64,000 bases of DNA from the NCBI RefSeq assembly GCF_017873175.1, contig NZ_JAGGJW010000014.1:124001-188000 (forward strand), given 5' to 3'. The notes under the pieces were generated by a model that was not told the DNA's origin, did no database searches, and saw only the letters and a program-made list of their open reading frames with translations. Position numbers and translations under genes: made by a program. Position 1 is the first letter of the stretch; each line of letters starts with the position of its first letter. This stretch comes from Neorhizobium petrolearium. GTDB lineage: Bacteria > Pseudomonadota > Alphaproteobacteria > Rhizobiales > Rhizobiaceae. Of the stretch, positions 52,659 through 61,695 are shown in pieces.

Positions 52659-53093
52659 ATGGCAATAATCGTCAAGAACATGCTCGATGCAAAGGGCCGC
52701 GACGTGGTGACAGTCGGCCCGGACAGGACGCTGCTGGAAGTCGCCGAAATCCTGAACCAGAAGAAGATCGGTGCCGTGGTTGTCACCAGCATGGAAGGCC
52801 GGATCGTCGGCATCTTCACCGAACGCGACCTGGTGCGGGCCATTGCCGGCAAAGGTCCGGGCGTGCTCGACCAACCGGTCAAATCGGCCATGACCACCAA
52901 CGTCCATCGCTGCAAGGAGGAAACGACCGTCGACGAGCTGATGGGCATCATGACTGGCGGACGCTTCCGCCACGTTCCGGTCGAAAAGGACGGAAAGCTG
53001 GACGGGATCGTCTCGATCGGTGACGTGGTCAAGTCGCGCATCCGCGAGGTCGAACTCGAAGCCGAACAGATGAAGGCCTATATCGCCGGCTGA
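52659..53093 (+). CDS. CBS domain pair protein
   Basis: This 144-residue protein is a single pair of CBS domains, AIIVKNMLDAKGRDVVTVGPDRTLLEV and GRFRHVPVEKDGKLDGIVSIGDVVKSRI, which usually bind adenosine nucleotides. Stand-alone CBS pairs of this kind are common in alphaproteobacteria and are of unknown role. GAGGAGAGGG precedes the ATG at 52659; a longer start at 52623 is less likely. It converges on the patatin gene. Confidence 0.9.
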   Translation: MAIIVKNMLDAKGRDVVTVGPDRTLLEVAEILNQKKIGAVVVTSMEGRIVGIFTERDLVRAIAGKGPGVLDQPVKSAMTTNVHRCKEETTVDELMGIMTGGRFRHVPVEKDGKLDGIVSIGDVVKSRIREVELEAEQMKAYIAG

Positions 53094-53125
53094 TCGCCAC
53101 TCGGCAGAACAGGGTTTCCCCGGGA

Positions 53126-54085
53126 TCAGCGGGCGAAAATTTCCTGCACGCGCTTGAGCGCAGCAATCTGCGCCATGGTCTCACTATAGCCGCGATCTAT
53201 CGCTTCGCCGGCACGGTGGAACTCGGAAAGTCCGATATCACTAAGGCGCGGATGCAACGCCAGATCCGGCGGATCGCCGGCGAGCCTTGCGCGCGAAATA
53301 CGTTCCTGGATGATATTGAAAGCTTGCACCATGGTGCCGGTGACACCGACCCGGGCGTCGACCGCCTTCTTGCGACCGTCATCCTCAGGCTGAATGCCGG
53401 CGCTATGCTTGACCACCGCAGAACGACCAAAGATGTCGTAGTTCAGGTTCACAGCAACCACGAGAGGCTGCTCATAGGCCCGGCAGACGGAGGTGGGAAC
53501 GGGATTGACCAGTGCGCCGTCAACCAGGGTTCGGTTATTGGACTTGACCGGCTCGAAAATGCCGGGCAGCGCATAGGATGCGCGCAACGCGGTAATCAGC
53601 GAACCGCTGGAGATCCAGACCTCGTGGCCGGTGTGAAGTTCCGTCGCCACGGCAACGAAAGGCCGATCGAGATCCTCGATCGCTATGTCCTCGAGATGCT
53701 CCTGCATACGCCTGGTGAGCCGCATGCCACCGAAGAGTCCGCCGCCGCCGATCGTCAGATCGAGCAGACCGGCGATGCGTCGCATGGTGAGCGATCGGGC
53801 GAAACTTTCGAGCGCATCGAGCTTGCCGGCGAGATAGCAACCGCCGACCAGGGCGCCGATCGATGTGCCGGCGATCATGCCCACTTCAATACCGGCTTCG
53901 TCGAGCGCCCTCAGCACACCGATATGGGCCCAACCACGGGCCGCACCACCCCCAAGGGCGAGGGCGAGTTTTGCTTTTGGAGGAGGTGTCGCTGCAACGG
54001 GACGAGAGGGTTCAAGAATCTGCGTTCCACCGGCTTCAGCAGGAGCGGCCTGCGGATCGTGACGATTCCAACTCCAGTTCAGCAT
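53126..54085 (-). CDS. Patatin-like phospholipase family protein
   Basis: This 319-residue hydrolase has the oxyanion motif GGGAARGWAHIG, the nucleophile Ser75 in GTSIG and the dyad aspartate in VDGALVNP. The length and the N-terminal 36-residue proline/alanine-rich stretch fit the RssA/YchK-like bacterial group, whose substrate is uncertain. ATG at 54085 has GGAGG 9 bases upstream. Confidence 0.92.
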   Translation of the reverse strand: MLNWSWNRHDPQAAPAEAGGTQILEPSRPVAATPPPKAKLALALGGGAARGWAHIGVLRALDEAGIEVGMIAGTSIGALVGGCYLAGKLDALESFARSLTMRRIAGLLDLTIGGGGLFGGMRLTRRMQEHLEDIAIEDLDRPFVAVATELHTGHEVWISSGSLITALRASYALPGIFEPVKSNNRTLVDGALVNPVPTSVCRAYEQPLVVAVNLNYDIFGRSAVVKHSAGIQPEDDGRKKAVDARVGVTGTMVQAFNIIQERISRARLAGDPPDLALHPRLSDIGLSEFHRAGEAIDRGYSETMAQIAALKRVQEIFAR

Positions 54086-54193
54086 AGACAAAAACCTCCA
54101 AAGCTGAACAACCCCCGGTCTGCGGATTGAACCACCGATCGGTTTCCAAATCGTTTACCCGATGCCAACGCGGCGAAAAAGGAGGCAATTGCC

Positions 54194-54655
54194 TTATTTC
54201 GTTCCCCCGTCCGAATAAACGGTATCAGGATCGAAATGGCGCTCATTATCGGTAATTTCAAGGACAGCGTTGCTGTCACGTTTTGTGACGAGTCGATAAA
54301 AACACGAACGCCGGCCCGTGTGGCAGGTCGCATCGTGACCGGCCACGGAAACCTTGAGCCAGACAGCGTCCTGATCGCAATCGGTGCGAAGCTCATGCAC
54401 CGTCTGAAAATTGCCGGAAGATTCCCCCTTCTTCCATATCTTTCCGCGAGAGCGGCTGTAATAGTGGGCGATACCGGTCTCGATGGTCAACGCTAGGGCT
54501 TCCGCGTCCATGTGCGCGACCATCAGGAGTTCACCATCGCGGATGTCCGTGACGACGGCGGTGACGAGGCCGTTGGCATCGAAACGAGGCGTAAAGGCGC
54601 CGGCACCTTCCAGCACCGCCTTGTCGGCGGAGGGCTTTTCAAAACTCACGGACAT
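54194..54655 (-). CDS. hisI: Phosphoribosyl-AMP cyclohydrolase
   Basis: This 153-residue enzyme opens the ring of phosphoribosyl-AMP, the third step of histidine synthesis. Zinc cysteines are visible in RTDCDQDAV and GHDATCHTGRRSCFY; the YSRSRGKIWKKGESSG motif binds substrate. It is the single-function form, without the HisE domain. It follows folE by 28 bases on the same strand, an unlinked pathway but a neighbour order I recall from Rhizobiaceae. Confidence 0.95.
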   Translation of the reverse strand: MSVSFEKPSADKAVLEGAGAFTPRFDANGLVTAVVTDIRDGELLMVAHMDAEALALTIETGIAHYYSRSRGKIWKKGESSGNFQTVHELRTDCDQDAVWLKVSVAGHDATCHTGRRSCFYRLVTKRDSNAVLEITDNERHFDPDTVYSDGGTK

Positions 54656-54683
54656 CGGGAAACTCCACCGGAAAATCCGGCCG

Positions 54684-55298
54684 TCAGCGGCTGCGTACGA
54701 GCGTGAAAAAGCGGGCCTGCTCGGCCGCGTTCGTCTTGAACTCGCCGGTGAAGGTCGTGGTCATCGTCTGCGAACCCTGCTTCTGCACGCCGCGCATTTC
54801 CATGCACATGTGCTCGGCTTCGATCATGACTGCCACGCCGCGGGGTTTCAGGTGTTCCTCGATTGCAGAGGCGATCTGGGCCGTCATGTTTTCTTGTGTC
54901 TGCAGACGGCGACCGAAGATTTCCACCACACGGGCGATCTTCGAGAGACCGAGAACGCGACCACTCGGCAGATAGGCGATATGCGCCTTGCCGACAATCG
55001 GCAGCATGTGGTGTTCGCAATGAGAGAAGAACGGAATGTCGCGCACAAGCACGATATCATCGTAACCCGAGACTTCCTCGAACGTACGGCCCAGCACATC
55101 TTCCGGCGACTGCTCGTAACCGGCAAACAATTCGCGATAGGCTACAGCGACACGCTTCGGGGTATCGAGCAGTCCTTCGCGGGCCGGATCGTCACCCGCC
55201 CAGCGGAGCAGTACACGTATGGCTTCCTCAGCCTCCTGCTGAGTGGGACGGGCCTGCTTCTCCTTCGAGGCCGGGAAATTCTTCACAATTGCATCCAT
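54684..55298 (-). CDS. folE: GTP cyclohydrolase I
   Basis: This 204-residue enzyme makes dihydroneopterin triphosphate from GTP, the first step of folate synthesis. Zinc ligands are seen in HCEHHMLP and the later KQGSQTMTTTFTGEF region is the family end motif. Folate is also the acceptor for GcvT encoded at 22015. The ATG at 55298 is used. Regulation is not evident from the leader. Confidence 0.95.
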   Translation of the reverse strand: MDAIVKNFPASKEKQARPTQQEAEEAIRVLLRWAGDDPAREGLLDTPKRVAVAYRELFAGYEQSPEDVLGRTFEEVSGYDDIVLVRDIPFFSHCEHHMLPIVGKAHIAYLPSGRVLGLSKIARVVEIFGRRLQTQENMTAQIASAIEEHLKPRGVAVMIEAEHMCMEMRGVQKQGSQTMTTTFTGEFKTNAAEQARFFTLVRSR

Positions 55299-55584
55299 CT
55301 ATCGTCTCCCGATGCGGTTCAAGGCCGCATCCGACTGGCGTTACTCACACGAACCAACACGCAGACAACCGCGGCTGAATTTTGTGCAATCTGGCGCTAT
55401 CTGATCCTCGGCGGACGTTTTTACAAGGTATCCTATTTCGATTTCGAGAGGATTTCGTGAAAACATCCTTTCTTGATCATCTCGCCGACACGTCACATAT
55501 AATGTCGGAAATCCTTTTGTGGTAGTCCGCAAGGCAATGGCACTGCGTCAAAACATATGCCATCGGAACTATGAGCGAGCCGTC

Positions 55585-56034
55585 ATGGACGATATCTACA
55601 ACAGCAAGATCCTCGAATTCGCCGGCAATATAACCCATGCCGGCACGCTGCCGGATGCCGACGCGAGTTCGGAAAAGCACTCGAAACTCTGCGGCTCGAA
55701 GGTACGCGTCTATCTGAAGATGAACGGCGACACAGTGACCGACTTCGCGCACGAGGTGCGTGCCTGCGCGCTCGGCCAGGCCTCGTCCTCGATCATGGCC
55801 CGCCATGTGATCGGTGCGACGGCCGCGGAAATCCGGAAAGCCCGGGAAGACATGCTCGCGATGCTGAAAGAAGGCGGCGAAGGGCCGGACGGCCGCTTCG
55901 AAGAGATGCGCTACCTGAAGCCGGTCAAAGACTATAAGGCCCGCCACCCTTCCACCATGCTGACATTCGAAGCCGTGGTGGACGCGATCGACCAGATCGA
56001 GGCGCGGGAACGGACCGAAGCGGCAGCCGTCTGA
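55585..56034 (+). CDS. Iron-sulfur cluster scaffold, NifU/IscU N-terminal type
   Basis: This 149-residue protein has the scaffold start MDDIYNSKILEFAGN and cysteines Cys36 (KLCGSK) and Cys61 (RACALGQ). The third cysteine of IscU and SufU, expected near RHPSTMLTF, is absent, so it may not hold a cluster in the standard way. ATG at 55585 is used; an upstream in-frame start is unlikely. It begins a + strand run with yidD, a DUF1697 gene and thrS. Confidence 0.87.
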   Translation: MDDIYNSKILEFAGNITHAGTLPDADASSEKHSKLCGSKVRVYLKMNGDTVTDFAHEVRACALGQASSSIMARHVIGATAAEIRKAREDMLAMLKEGGEGPDGRFEEMRYLKPVKDYKARHPSTMLTFEAVVDAIDQIEARERTEAAAV

Positions 56035-56038
56035 TCCG

Positions 56039-56398
56039 ATGTGCGAAGCTCCCGATTGCAAGCATTCAGGACACCAGCCGAAGACGAACCGCTCGCGCAA
56101 CTGGTCGGGACCGTTCCGAAAGACGCCGGGGCGGCTTTTCGGCATGGGGCTGATCCGATTTTATCAGCTGACACTCTCGGGCTTCGTCGGCAATTCCTGC
56201 CGGCATATCCCGACCTGCTCCGAGTACGGCTACGAAGCAATCGCCCGGCATGGACTCTGGCCCGGCAGTTTCCTGACGCTCTTTCGTGTCGCCCGCTGCG
56301 GGCCTGGCGGCACGAGCGGGCTTGACCGAGTGCCGGATGCGCTGGAAAGACGCCAGCACTGGTGGACGCCCTGGCGCTATTGGCGGGCCAAACCGTGA
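56039..56398 (+). CDS. yidD: Membrane protein insertion efficiency factor YidD
   Basis: This 119-residue protein has the YidD core LIRFYQLTLSGFVGNSCRHIPTCSEYGYEAIARHG with the conserved cysteines, followed by RVARCGPGG. It assists YidC in inserting inner-membrane proteins. The first 35 residues are an extra basic leader; an ATG at about residue 36 (FGMGLIRFY) would give the standard length, so the true start is uncertain. It is 4 bases after the scaffold gene. Confidence 0.9.
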   Translation: MCEAPDCKHSGHQPKTNRSRNWSGPFRKTPGRLFGMGLIRFYQLTLSGFVGNSCRHIPTCSEYGYEAIARHGLWPGSFLTLFRVARCGPGGTSGLDRVPDALERRQHWWTPWRYWRAKP

Positions 56399-56916
56399 TT
56401 TATGTGGCGCTGCTTCACAGCATCAGCGTCGGCGGAGGCAAGCGGCTCATCATGACCGACTTCCGCGAAATGGCTGAACGTCTCGGTTACCGGAACTGCC
56501 GGACGCTGGTATCGACCGGCAATCTCGTGTTCGAAACCGAAAAGTCACCACTCAGGGAGATCGAGCAGGTGCTGGAAGAGGCGTTCGAACAACGTTTCGG
56601 CAAGCATGTCGATGTCCTCGTCCGTTCGGGGCCAGACTGGCTGAAGCTTTCCGCTGGCAATCCGTTTCCGGAGCAGAAAGGCTCCGAAGTTTGCGTCCGA
56701 GTGATGCGCACACCACTCGGCGATAACGTGATCGATCTGCTCGAACGCCATCGCGGCCGGGAAAAGATCGCGATCGTCGACGGAGATCTCTGGGTGGATT
56801 TCGACGGCAAGGCGAGCGAGACGCGGCTGATTTCAGCACTGACCACCAGGAAGCTCGGTATCGGCACGATCCGCAACGCCAACACGGTCATCGGGCTCGC
56901 CAAAATGATCCAGTGA
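56395..56916 (+). CDS. DUF1697 family protein
   Basis: This 173-residue protein has the DUF1697 pattern: VIYVALLHSISVGGGKRLIM, then ERLGYRNCRTLVSTGNLVF. The start is GTG at 56395, overlapping the yidD stop (GTGA); the frame is open a little further upstream. The function is unknown. The asparagine usually seen in the word RGINVGG is serine here. Confidence 0.87.
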   Translation: MIYVALLHSISVGGGKRLIMTDFREMAERLGYRNCRTLVSTGNLVFETEKSPLREIEQVLEEAFEQRFGKHVDVLVRSGPDWLKLSAGNPFPEQKGSEVCVRVMRTPLGDNVIDLLERHRGREKIAIVDGDLWVDFDGKASETRLISALTTRKLGIGTIRNANTVIGLAKMIQ

Positions 56917-57039
56917 GCCGCGAGCCACCTTTACTGCAAAGCCAAAAGTCTTTATCAGCCACGCCGGCGCTGCCCAAGGCGGAACGCCATTATTCCAACA
57001 CCACCCGCATTCGTTGGCGGGACTGGACAGGAGAAAGAC

Positions 57040-59061
57040 ATGTCCCAATCCGTTTCCCTTACATTTCCCGATGGCTCCGTCCGCGCATTCGATGCCGGAA
57101 CAACCGGCCGTGACGTCGCAGAATCCATTTCCAGATCACTCGCCAAGAAGGCGGTCGCGGTTGCCATCGACGGCAACCTGCAGGACCTTTCCGATCCGGT
57201 GACCAATGGATCGGTCGAGATCGTTACCCGCACCGATCCCAAAGCGCTGGAACTGATCCGTCACGACGCTGCCCATGTCATGGCCGAGGCCGTACAGGAA
57301 CTCTGGCCGGGAACGCAGGTCACCATCGGGCCTGTGATCGAGAACGGATTCTATTACGACTTCAAGCGCGTCCATCCGGACACGCGCGAAGACTGGCCCT
57401 TCACGCCCGAAGACCTGCCTAGGATCGAGGCGAGGATGAAGGAGATCATCGCCCGCAACAAGCCGTTCACCAAGGAAGTCTGGCCGCGCGAGAAGGCCCG
57501 CAATGTCTTTGCCGACATGGGCGAGGGCTACAAGGTCGAGCTCGTGGATGCGATCCCGGAAGACCAGGACGTCAAGATCTATTACCAGGGCGACTGGTTC
57601 GATCTTTGCCGCGGCCCGCATATGGCATCCACCGGCCAGATTGGTACGGCCTTCAAACTGATGAAGGTGGCCGGCGCCTACTGGCGCGGCGATTCCAACA
57701 ACGCGATGCTGACGCGCATCTACGGGACGGCCTGGGCGAGCCAGGAAGAACTCGACCAGTATCTGCACGTGCTCGCGGAGGCCGAAAAGCGGGATCACCG
57801 CAAGCTCGGCCGGGAAATGGATCTTTTCCATTTCCAGGAAGAGGGACCCGGCGTCGTCTTCTGGCACGGCAAGGGCTGGCGTATGTTCCAGACGCTGACT
57901 GCCTATATGCGCCGTCGGCTTGCCGGCACCTACGAAGAGGTCAACGCGCCGCAGGTCCTCGACAAGTCGCTTTGGGAGACCTCCGGACACTGGGGCTGGT
58001 ACAACGAGAACATGTTCGCGGTGAAATCGGCCCATGCCTTCATCCATCCGGACGACGAGGAGGCCGACCAGCGCGTCTTTGCGCTCAAGCCGATGAACTG
58101 CCCCGGCCATGTGCAGATCTTCAAGCATGGTCTCAAATCCTACCGTGAACTGCCTATCAGGCTTGCGGAGTTCGGCCTTGTGCATCGGTATGAGGCATCT
58201 GGAGCGCTGCACGGGCTGATGCGCGTGCGCGGCTTTACGCAGGACGATGCGCATGTGTTCTGCACCGACGAGCAGATGGCTGCCGAGTGCCTTCGGATCA
58301 ACGACCTGATCCTCTCGGTCTACAAGGATTTCGGCTTCGAAGAAATCACCATCAAGCTCTCCACAAGGCCCGACAAGCGCGTCGGTTCCGACGCACTGTG
58401 GGATCGTGCCGAAAGCGTGATGATGGACGTCCTGAAGACGATCCAGTCGCAGTCGAACAATATCAAGACGGGCATACTGCCGGGCGAGGGCGCCTTCTAC
58501 GGGCCGAAGTTCGAATATACGCTGAAGGATGCGATCGGCCGCGAATGGCAGTGCGGCACCACGCAGGTGGATTTCAACCTGCCGGAACGGTTCGGTGCAT
58601 TCTACATCGATCAGAACTCGGAAAAGCAGCAGCCGGTGATGATCCATCGCGCCATCTGCGGCTCGATGGAACGTTTCCTCGGCATCCTGATCGAGAATTT
58701 CGCCGGCCATATGCCGTTGTGGTTCGCGCCGTTGCAGGTCGTGGTGGCGACGATTACCTCGGACGCCGACGAATACGGCCGTGAGGTAGCGGAGGCTCTT
58801 CGCGATGCGGGGATGATCGTCGAGACCGATTTCCGCAACGAGAAGATCAACTACAAGATCCGCGAGCACTCGGTTACCAAGGTGCCGGTCATCATCGTCT
58901 GCGGCAAGAAGGAAGCCGAAGAACGCTCGGTCAACATCCGCCGTCTCGGCTCCCAGGCCCAGACCTCGATGAAACTCGAAGATGCTGTCACTGCGCTCGC
59001 CCATGAAGCGACACCGCCGGACATCCTGCGCCGGCTTCAGGCCAAGAAGGCGGCGGCCTGA
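57040..59061 (+). CDS. thrS: Threonyl-tRNA synthetase
   Basis: This 673-residue class II synthetase has an N-terminal TGS domain, the editing domain (HDAAHVMAEAVQELWPG), the catalytic core with zinc-binding MNCPGHVQIF and motif 2 HRYEASGALHGLMRVRGF, and an anticodon-binding C-terminus. CAGGAG lies before the ATG. No T-box leader is seen, as expected outside Gram-positive bacteria. A strong hairpin follows the stop. Confidence 0.97.
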   Translation: MSQSVSLTFPDGSVRAFDAGTTGRDVAESISRSLAKKAVAVAIDGNLQDLSDPVTNGSVEIVTRTDPKALELIRHDAAHVMAEAVQELWPGTQVTIGPVIENGFYYDFKRVHPDTREDWPFTPEDLPRIEARMKEIIARNKPFTKEVWPREKARNVFADMGEGYKVELVDAIPEDQDVKIYYQGDWFDLCRGPHMASTGQIGTAFKLMKVAGAYWRGDSNNAMLTRIYGTAWASQEELDQYLHVLAEAEKRDHRKLGREMDLFHFQEEGPGVVFWHGKGWRMFQTLTAYMRRRLAGTYEEVNAPQVLDKSLWETSGHWGWYNENMFAVKSAHAFIHPDDEEADQRVFALKPMNCPGHVQIFKHGLKSYRELPIRLAEFGLVHRYEASGALHGLMRVRGFTQDDAHVFCTDEQMAAECLRINDLILSVYKDFGFEEITIKLSTRPDKRVGSDALWDRAESVMMDVLKTIQSQSNNIKTGILPGEGAFYGPKFEYTLKDAIGREWQCGTTQVDFNLPERFGAFYIDQNSEKQQPVMIHRAICGSMERFLGILIENFAGHMPLWFAPLQVVVATITSDADEYGREVAEALRDAGMIVETDFRNEKINYKIREHSVTKVPVIIVCGKKEAEERSVNIRRLGSQAQTSMKLEDAVTALAHEATPPDILRRLQAKKAAA

Positions 59062-59071
59062 TCATCCTTGC

Positions 59072-59103
59072 CTGACAGCGCCCGTCATCACAGGCGCTGT
59101 CAG
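59072..59103 (+). terminator. Hairpin after thrS
   Basis: CTGACAGCGCC (59072-59082) pairs with GGCGCTGTCAG (59093-59103) around a 10-base loop. No T run follows, so it may be a factor-assisted terminator or an RNA-stabilising hairpin. Confidence 0.6.
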
Positions 59104-59172
59104 AAAACTGTAATCTTGCTGCAATATTGCGGTGACATTGTCATACGGCGGGGCTGTTCCGCGGAGACTGAC

Positions 59173-60012
59173 TTGCGGTTCAAGGAACTTTCTTACGCCA
59201 ATGAGAAGGACCCGCGCATCAAGCGCTGGTTCATCCGCTCCATCGAGGGACTTTCCGGCCGCGACCGATATGCGCGGCTCTACGATATCTGGCGAACGGA
59301 TATCGTCGGGAAAAGCGACCGCATCTTCGGCAAGATGCTCGATCTCATCGATGTCGACCTCGACGTGGCCGGCAACTGGCCGCCGCGGGATATGTCCGAT
59401 AAGCCGCTTGTGATCATTGCCAATCATCCGTTCGGGATCGGTGACGGCATTGCGGTCCTGGCACTTGCCGAGCAGCTCGGGCGACCGTTCCGCGTGCTGA
59501 TCCATAACGACCTCCTGAAGATCCCGGAAATGGCACCTTATTCGCTACCGGTCTCCTTCGAAGAGACCAAGGAGGCAATGGCGCTCAACATGCAGACCCG
59601 CCACGAGGCAGTGCGTCTTCTGAAAGAGGGCACGACCATCATCATCTTCCCGGCCGGCGGAGTGGCGACCGCCAAAAAGGGCTTCGGTCGCGCCGAGGAT
59701 CTGCCCTGGAAGATATTTCCCGCCAAGCTTGTCCAGGCTGCGCGGGCCAATGTCGTGCCGATCTTCTTCGAGGGACAGAACGGCCGGCTCTTCCACATCG
59801 CAAGCCGCGTTTCGATGACGCTCAGGCTTTCATTGCTGATCCGCGAGTTCAAGCAGCTCTCCGGCTCGACGATCCGGGCACGAGTGGGCGAGATCATGAC
59901 CTGGGACGAGATGTCGGCGATCGCCGACCGCAGGGACCTGCTCGCCAGGCTCTACGATGCGGTCTTCTCCATGCAACCATCCAGCAAGCAGAAGCTGCTG
60001 AAAACCGGCTAA
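59173..60012 (+). CDS. Lysophospholipid acyltransferase family protein
   Basis: This 279-residue protein has an acyltransferase core with NHPFGIGDG (the spacing H-x5-D seen in hemolysin/OlsB-like members), then FPAGGVATAKKGFG. The TTG at 59173 is chosen as start with GGAG 6 bases upstream; an earlier frame opening gives an unrelated leader. It may acylate glycerolipid or ornithine-lipid precursors (inference). Its stop overlaps the convergent hypothetical gene by 4 bases. Confidence 0.85.
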   Translation: MRFKELSYANEKDPRIKRWFIRSIEGLSGRDRYARLYDIWRTDIVGKSDRIFGKMLDLIDVDLDVAGNWPPRDMSDKPLVIIANHPFGIGDGIAVLALAEQLGRPFRVLIHNDLLKIPEMAPYSLPVSFEETKEAMALNMQTRHEAVRLLKEGTTIIIFPAGGVATAKKGFGRAEDLPWKIFPAKLVQAARANVVPIFFEGQNGRLFHIASRVSMTLRLSLLIREFKQLSGSTIRARVGEIMTWDEMSAIADRRDLLARLYDAVFSMQPSSKQKLLKTG

Positions 60013-60998
60013 TTTCTATCGGTCAAAGCCTGTGCCGCACCCGCCACCTGCGGCGTATCCCGCAACAACACCTCAACCTCGGTGTTTCGGCCGGCCTTCA
60101 CGGTGAATTCGCGCTGGTAGATCTTGTTCTTGTTGCGGGCGACGGCGAGATATTCGCCTTCCGACAAAACCATGGTCGAAAAAGCGCTGACGCTCTCGTT
60201 GACGATGTCGCCGGCCGCAGTCAGCACCGACCAGGCAGTGTCGGCGATAGCTTCTCCGCCCGGCTGCGAGACGAGCTTGAGGGTGATCTGTGCCGCGCGG
60301 TGCTGTAATACCGCCTGCGTGAGCTTGCCTGCCTCCACCTGGATGTCGGCGCGCACCACGGCGTTCACATCGCCATATTCCGAAACGACGTGATAGGTGC
60401 CCGCATTGAGCCGCACGATTGCGTTCGGCTTCACGTCCGCCATGATCAGTGCCCGGTCGCCGTTGTCGCGCACCTCCGCGGAATAGATCGAGAAGCTCAA
60501 CTCGTTCGGGGGGATGCGCTGGTCGGCGCCCGCGACGGCATTCAGAACGAAACCGCCGGCCTCGAGTACCAGCGTTTGCTTCGCTACCTTGCCTTCGGCA
60601 GGCACGATCAGTTTCTTGGTAACGCCGGCGCGGCCGAAGGCGCAATTGACGAAATACTCACCCGGCACGAGTTGGAAGGCGGCCGAACCACCTTCGGAAC
60701 TGGCAACCAGCGGAAGCTTGCCGTCTTCGCCGGCAATCGGGCTGAAGACCCGCCAGACAAGACCTTCCTGCATGACCTCTCCCTCGGAGGTCAACTTGGC
60801 GTCAAACAGAACATCCTTGCCGGCAACAGGTGACGCGCCGCCGGGGAGGGCGGAAAAGGCATTGAGCTTCGGCATCTTTGCCGTGCTGTCGAGCTGTCGG
60901 AAGCTTTGGAAGGCATCTTCCGCGGAAGCACTGAAGGCAAAGCCGAGAGCCAATGCCCCCGCGAGGATCCTGCATACCGCGAGCGAAGTGCCTGACAT
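60009..60998 (-). CDS. Hypothetical exported protein
   Basis: This 329-residue protein has a signal peptide from ATG at 60998 (SLAVCRILAGALALGFAFSASA); a TTG at 61067 would add 23 residues before it. The mature part is beta-rich with repeated units such as VPGEYFVNCAFG and NAGTYHVVSEYG, resembling carboxypeptidase-regulatory or Ig-like folds. I do not recognise a named family. It is divergent from the nitroreductase gene. Confidence 0.72.
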   Translation of the reverse strand: MSGTSLAVCRILAGALALGFAFSASAEDAFQSFRQLDSTAKMPKLNAFSALPGGASPVAGKDVLFDAKLTSEGEVMQEGLVWRVFSPIAGEDGKLPLVASSEGGSAAFQLVPGEYFVNCAFGRAGVTKKLIVPAEGKVAKQTLVLEAGGFVLNAVAGADQRIPPNELSFSIYSAEVRDNGDRALIMADVKPNAIVRLNAGTYHVVSEYGDVNAVVRADIQVEAGKLTQAVLQHRAAQITLKLVSQPGGEAIADTAWSVLTAAGDIVNESVSAFSTMVLSEGEYLAVARNKNKIYQREFTVKAGRNTEVEVLLRDTPQVAGAAQALTDRN

Positions 60999-61107
60999 CT
61001 GTTCCTGTACCGGTTGACTCTTCTTTTCCGAAGCGTCACTTGAAAACCAATGCCAAGGCAATTTCAAGACCTTCCCGCCGCCTCACCTCCGAATGAAAGT
61101 TTTGACC

Positions 61108-61695
61108 ATGCAAAATGACGTTAAACTCATTGATTTCCTGCGCGACAGGCATTCCACACCCGTGGCCCAGATCAAGGAACCAGGCCCTTCGCAGGAAGAA
61201 CTCGAGGCGATTCTCACTTTGGCGACGCGTGTTCCCGACCATGGCAAGCTGGCGCCGTGGCGCCTGGTCGTCTATCGTGGCGACGTGCGGAAAAAGCTCG
61301 GTGAAGAATTCCTGGCGCTCCTGCTCAAGAAAACACCCGATTTGGAGGATGCCGCAAAGGAAGCCGAATTGGTGCGCTTCACCCGTGCACCGCTGGTCGT
61401 AGGCGTTATCAGCACGGCCGCGCCGCATGTGAAGATACCCGAATGGGAACAGGTGCTCTCGGCCGGTGCGGTCTGCCTCAACATGCTGATGGCCGCAAGC
61501 GCACACGGCTACGTCGCCAACTGGCGTACCGAATGGGTGGCTTACGACGACGAGGCGCTGCTGCTTCTCGGTGTGAAGCCTGGCGAGAAGGTTGCCGGCT
61601 TCATCCACATCGGCTCCAGCGATTTTCCGACGCCGGACCGTCCGCGGCCGGAACTTTCGCAGATCGTCACCTATGCCGGCGAAAGCAACGTCTGA
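61108..61695 (+). CDS. Nitroreductase family protein, YdjA-like
   Basis: This 195-residue flavoprotein has the YdjA-type pattern: RHSTPVAQIKEPGPSQEEL, the FMN-contact ATRVPDHGKLAPWR and the end TPDRPRPELSQIV. It would reduce nitroaromatics or quinones with NAD(P)H. ATG at 61108 is chosen because it gives the family length; an ATG at 61093 is 5 residues longer. The stop overlaps the next start by one base (TGATG), so it is coupled to a flavin reductase gene. Confidence 0.88.
   Translation: MQNDVKLIDFLRDRHSTPVAQIKEPGPSQEELEAILTLATRVPDHGKLAPWRLVVYRGDVRKKLGEEFLALLLKKTPDLEDAAKEAELVRFTRAPLVVGVISTAAPHVKIPEWEQVLSAGAVCLNMLMAASAHGYVANWRTEWVAYDDEALLLLGVKPGEKVAGFIHIGSSDFPTPDRPRPELSQIVTYAGESNV

Noticed and set aside
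56917..57039. T-box leader before thrS
   Set aside because: No specifier stem or T-box word is visible, and the group does not use T-boxes.
57136..59004. Long open frame antisense to thrS
   Set aside because: It is a shadow of thrS with arginine- and histidine-rich translation and no start context.
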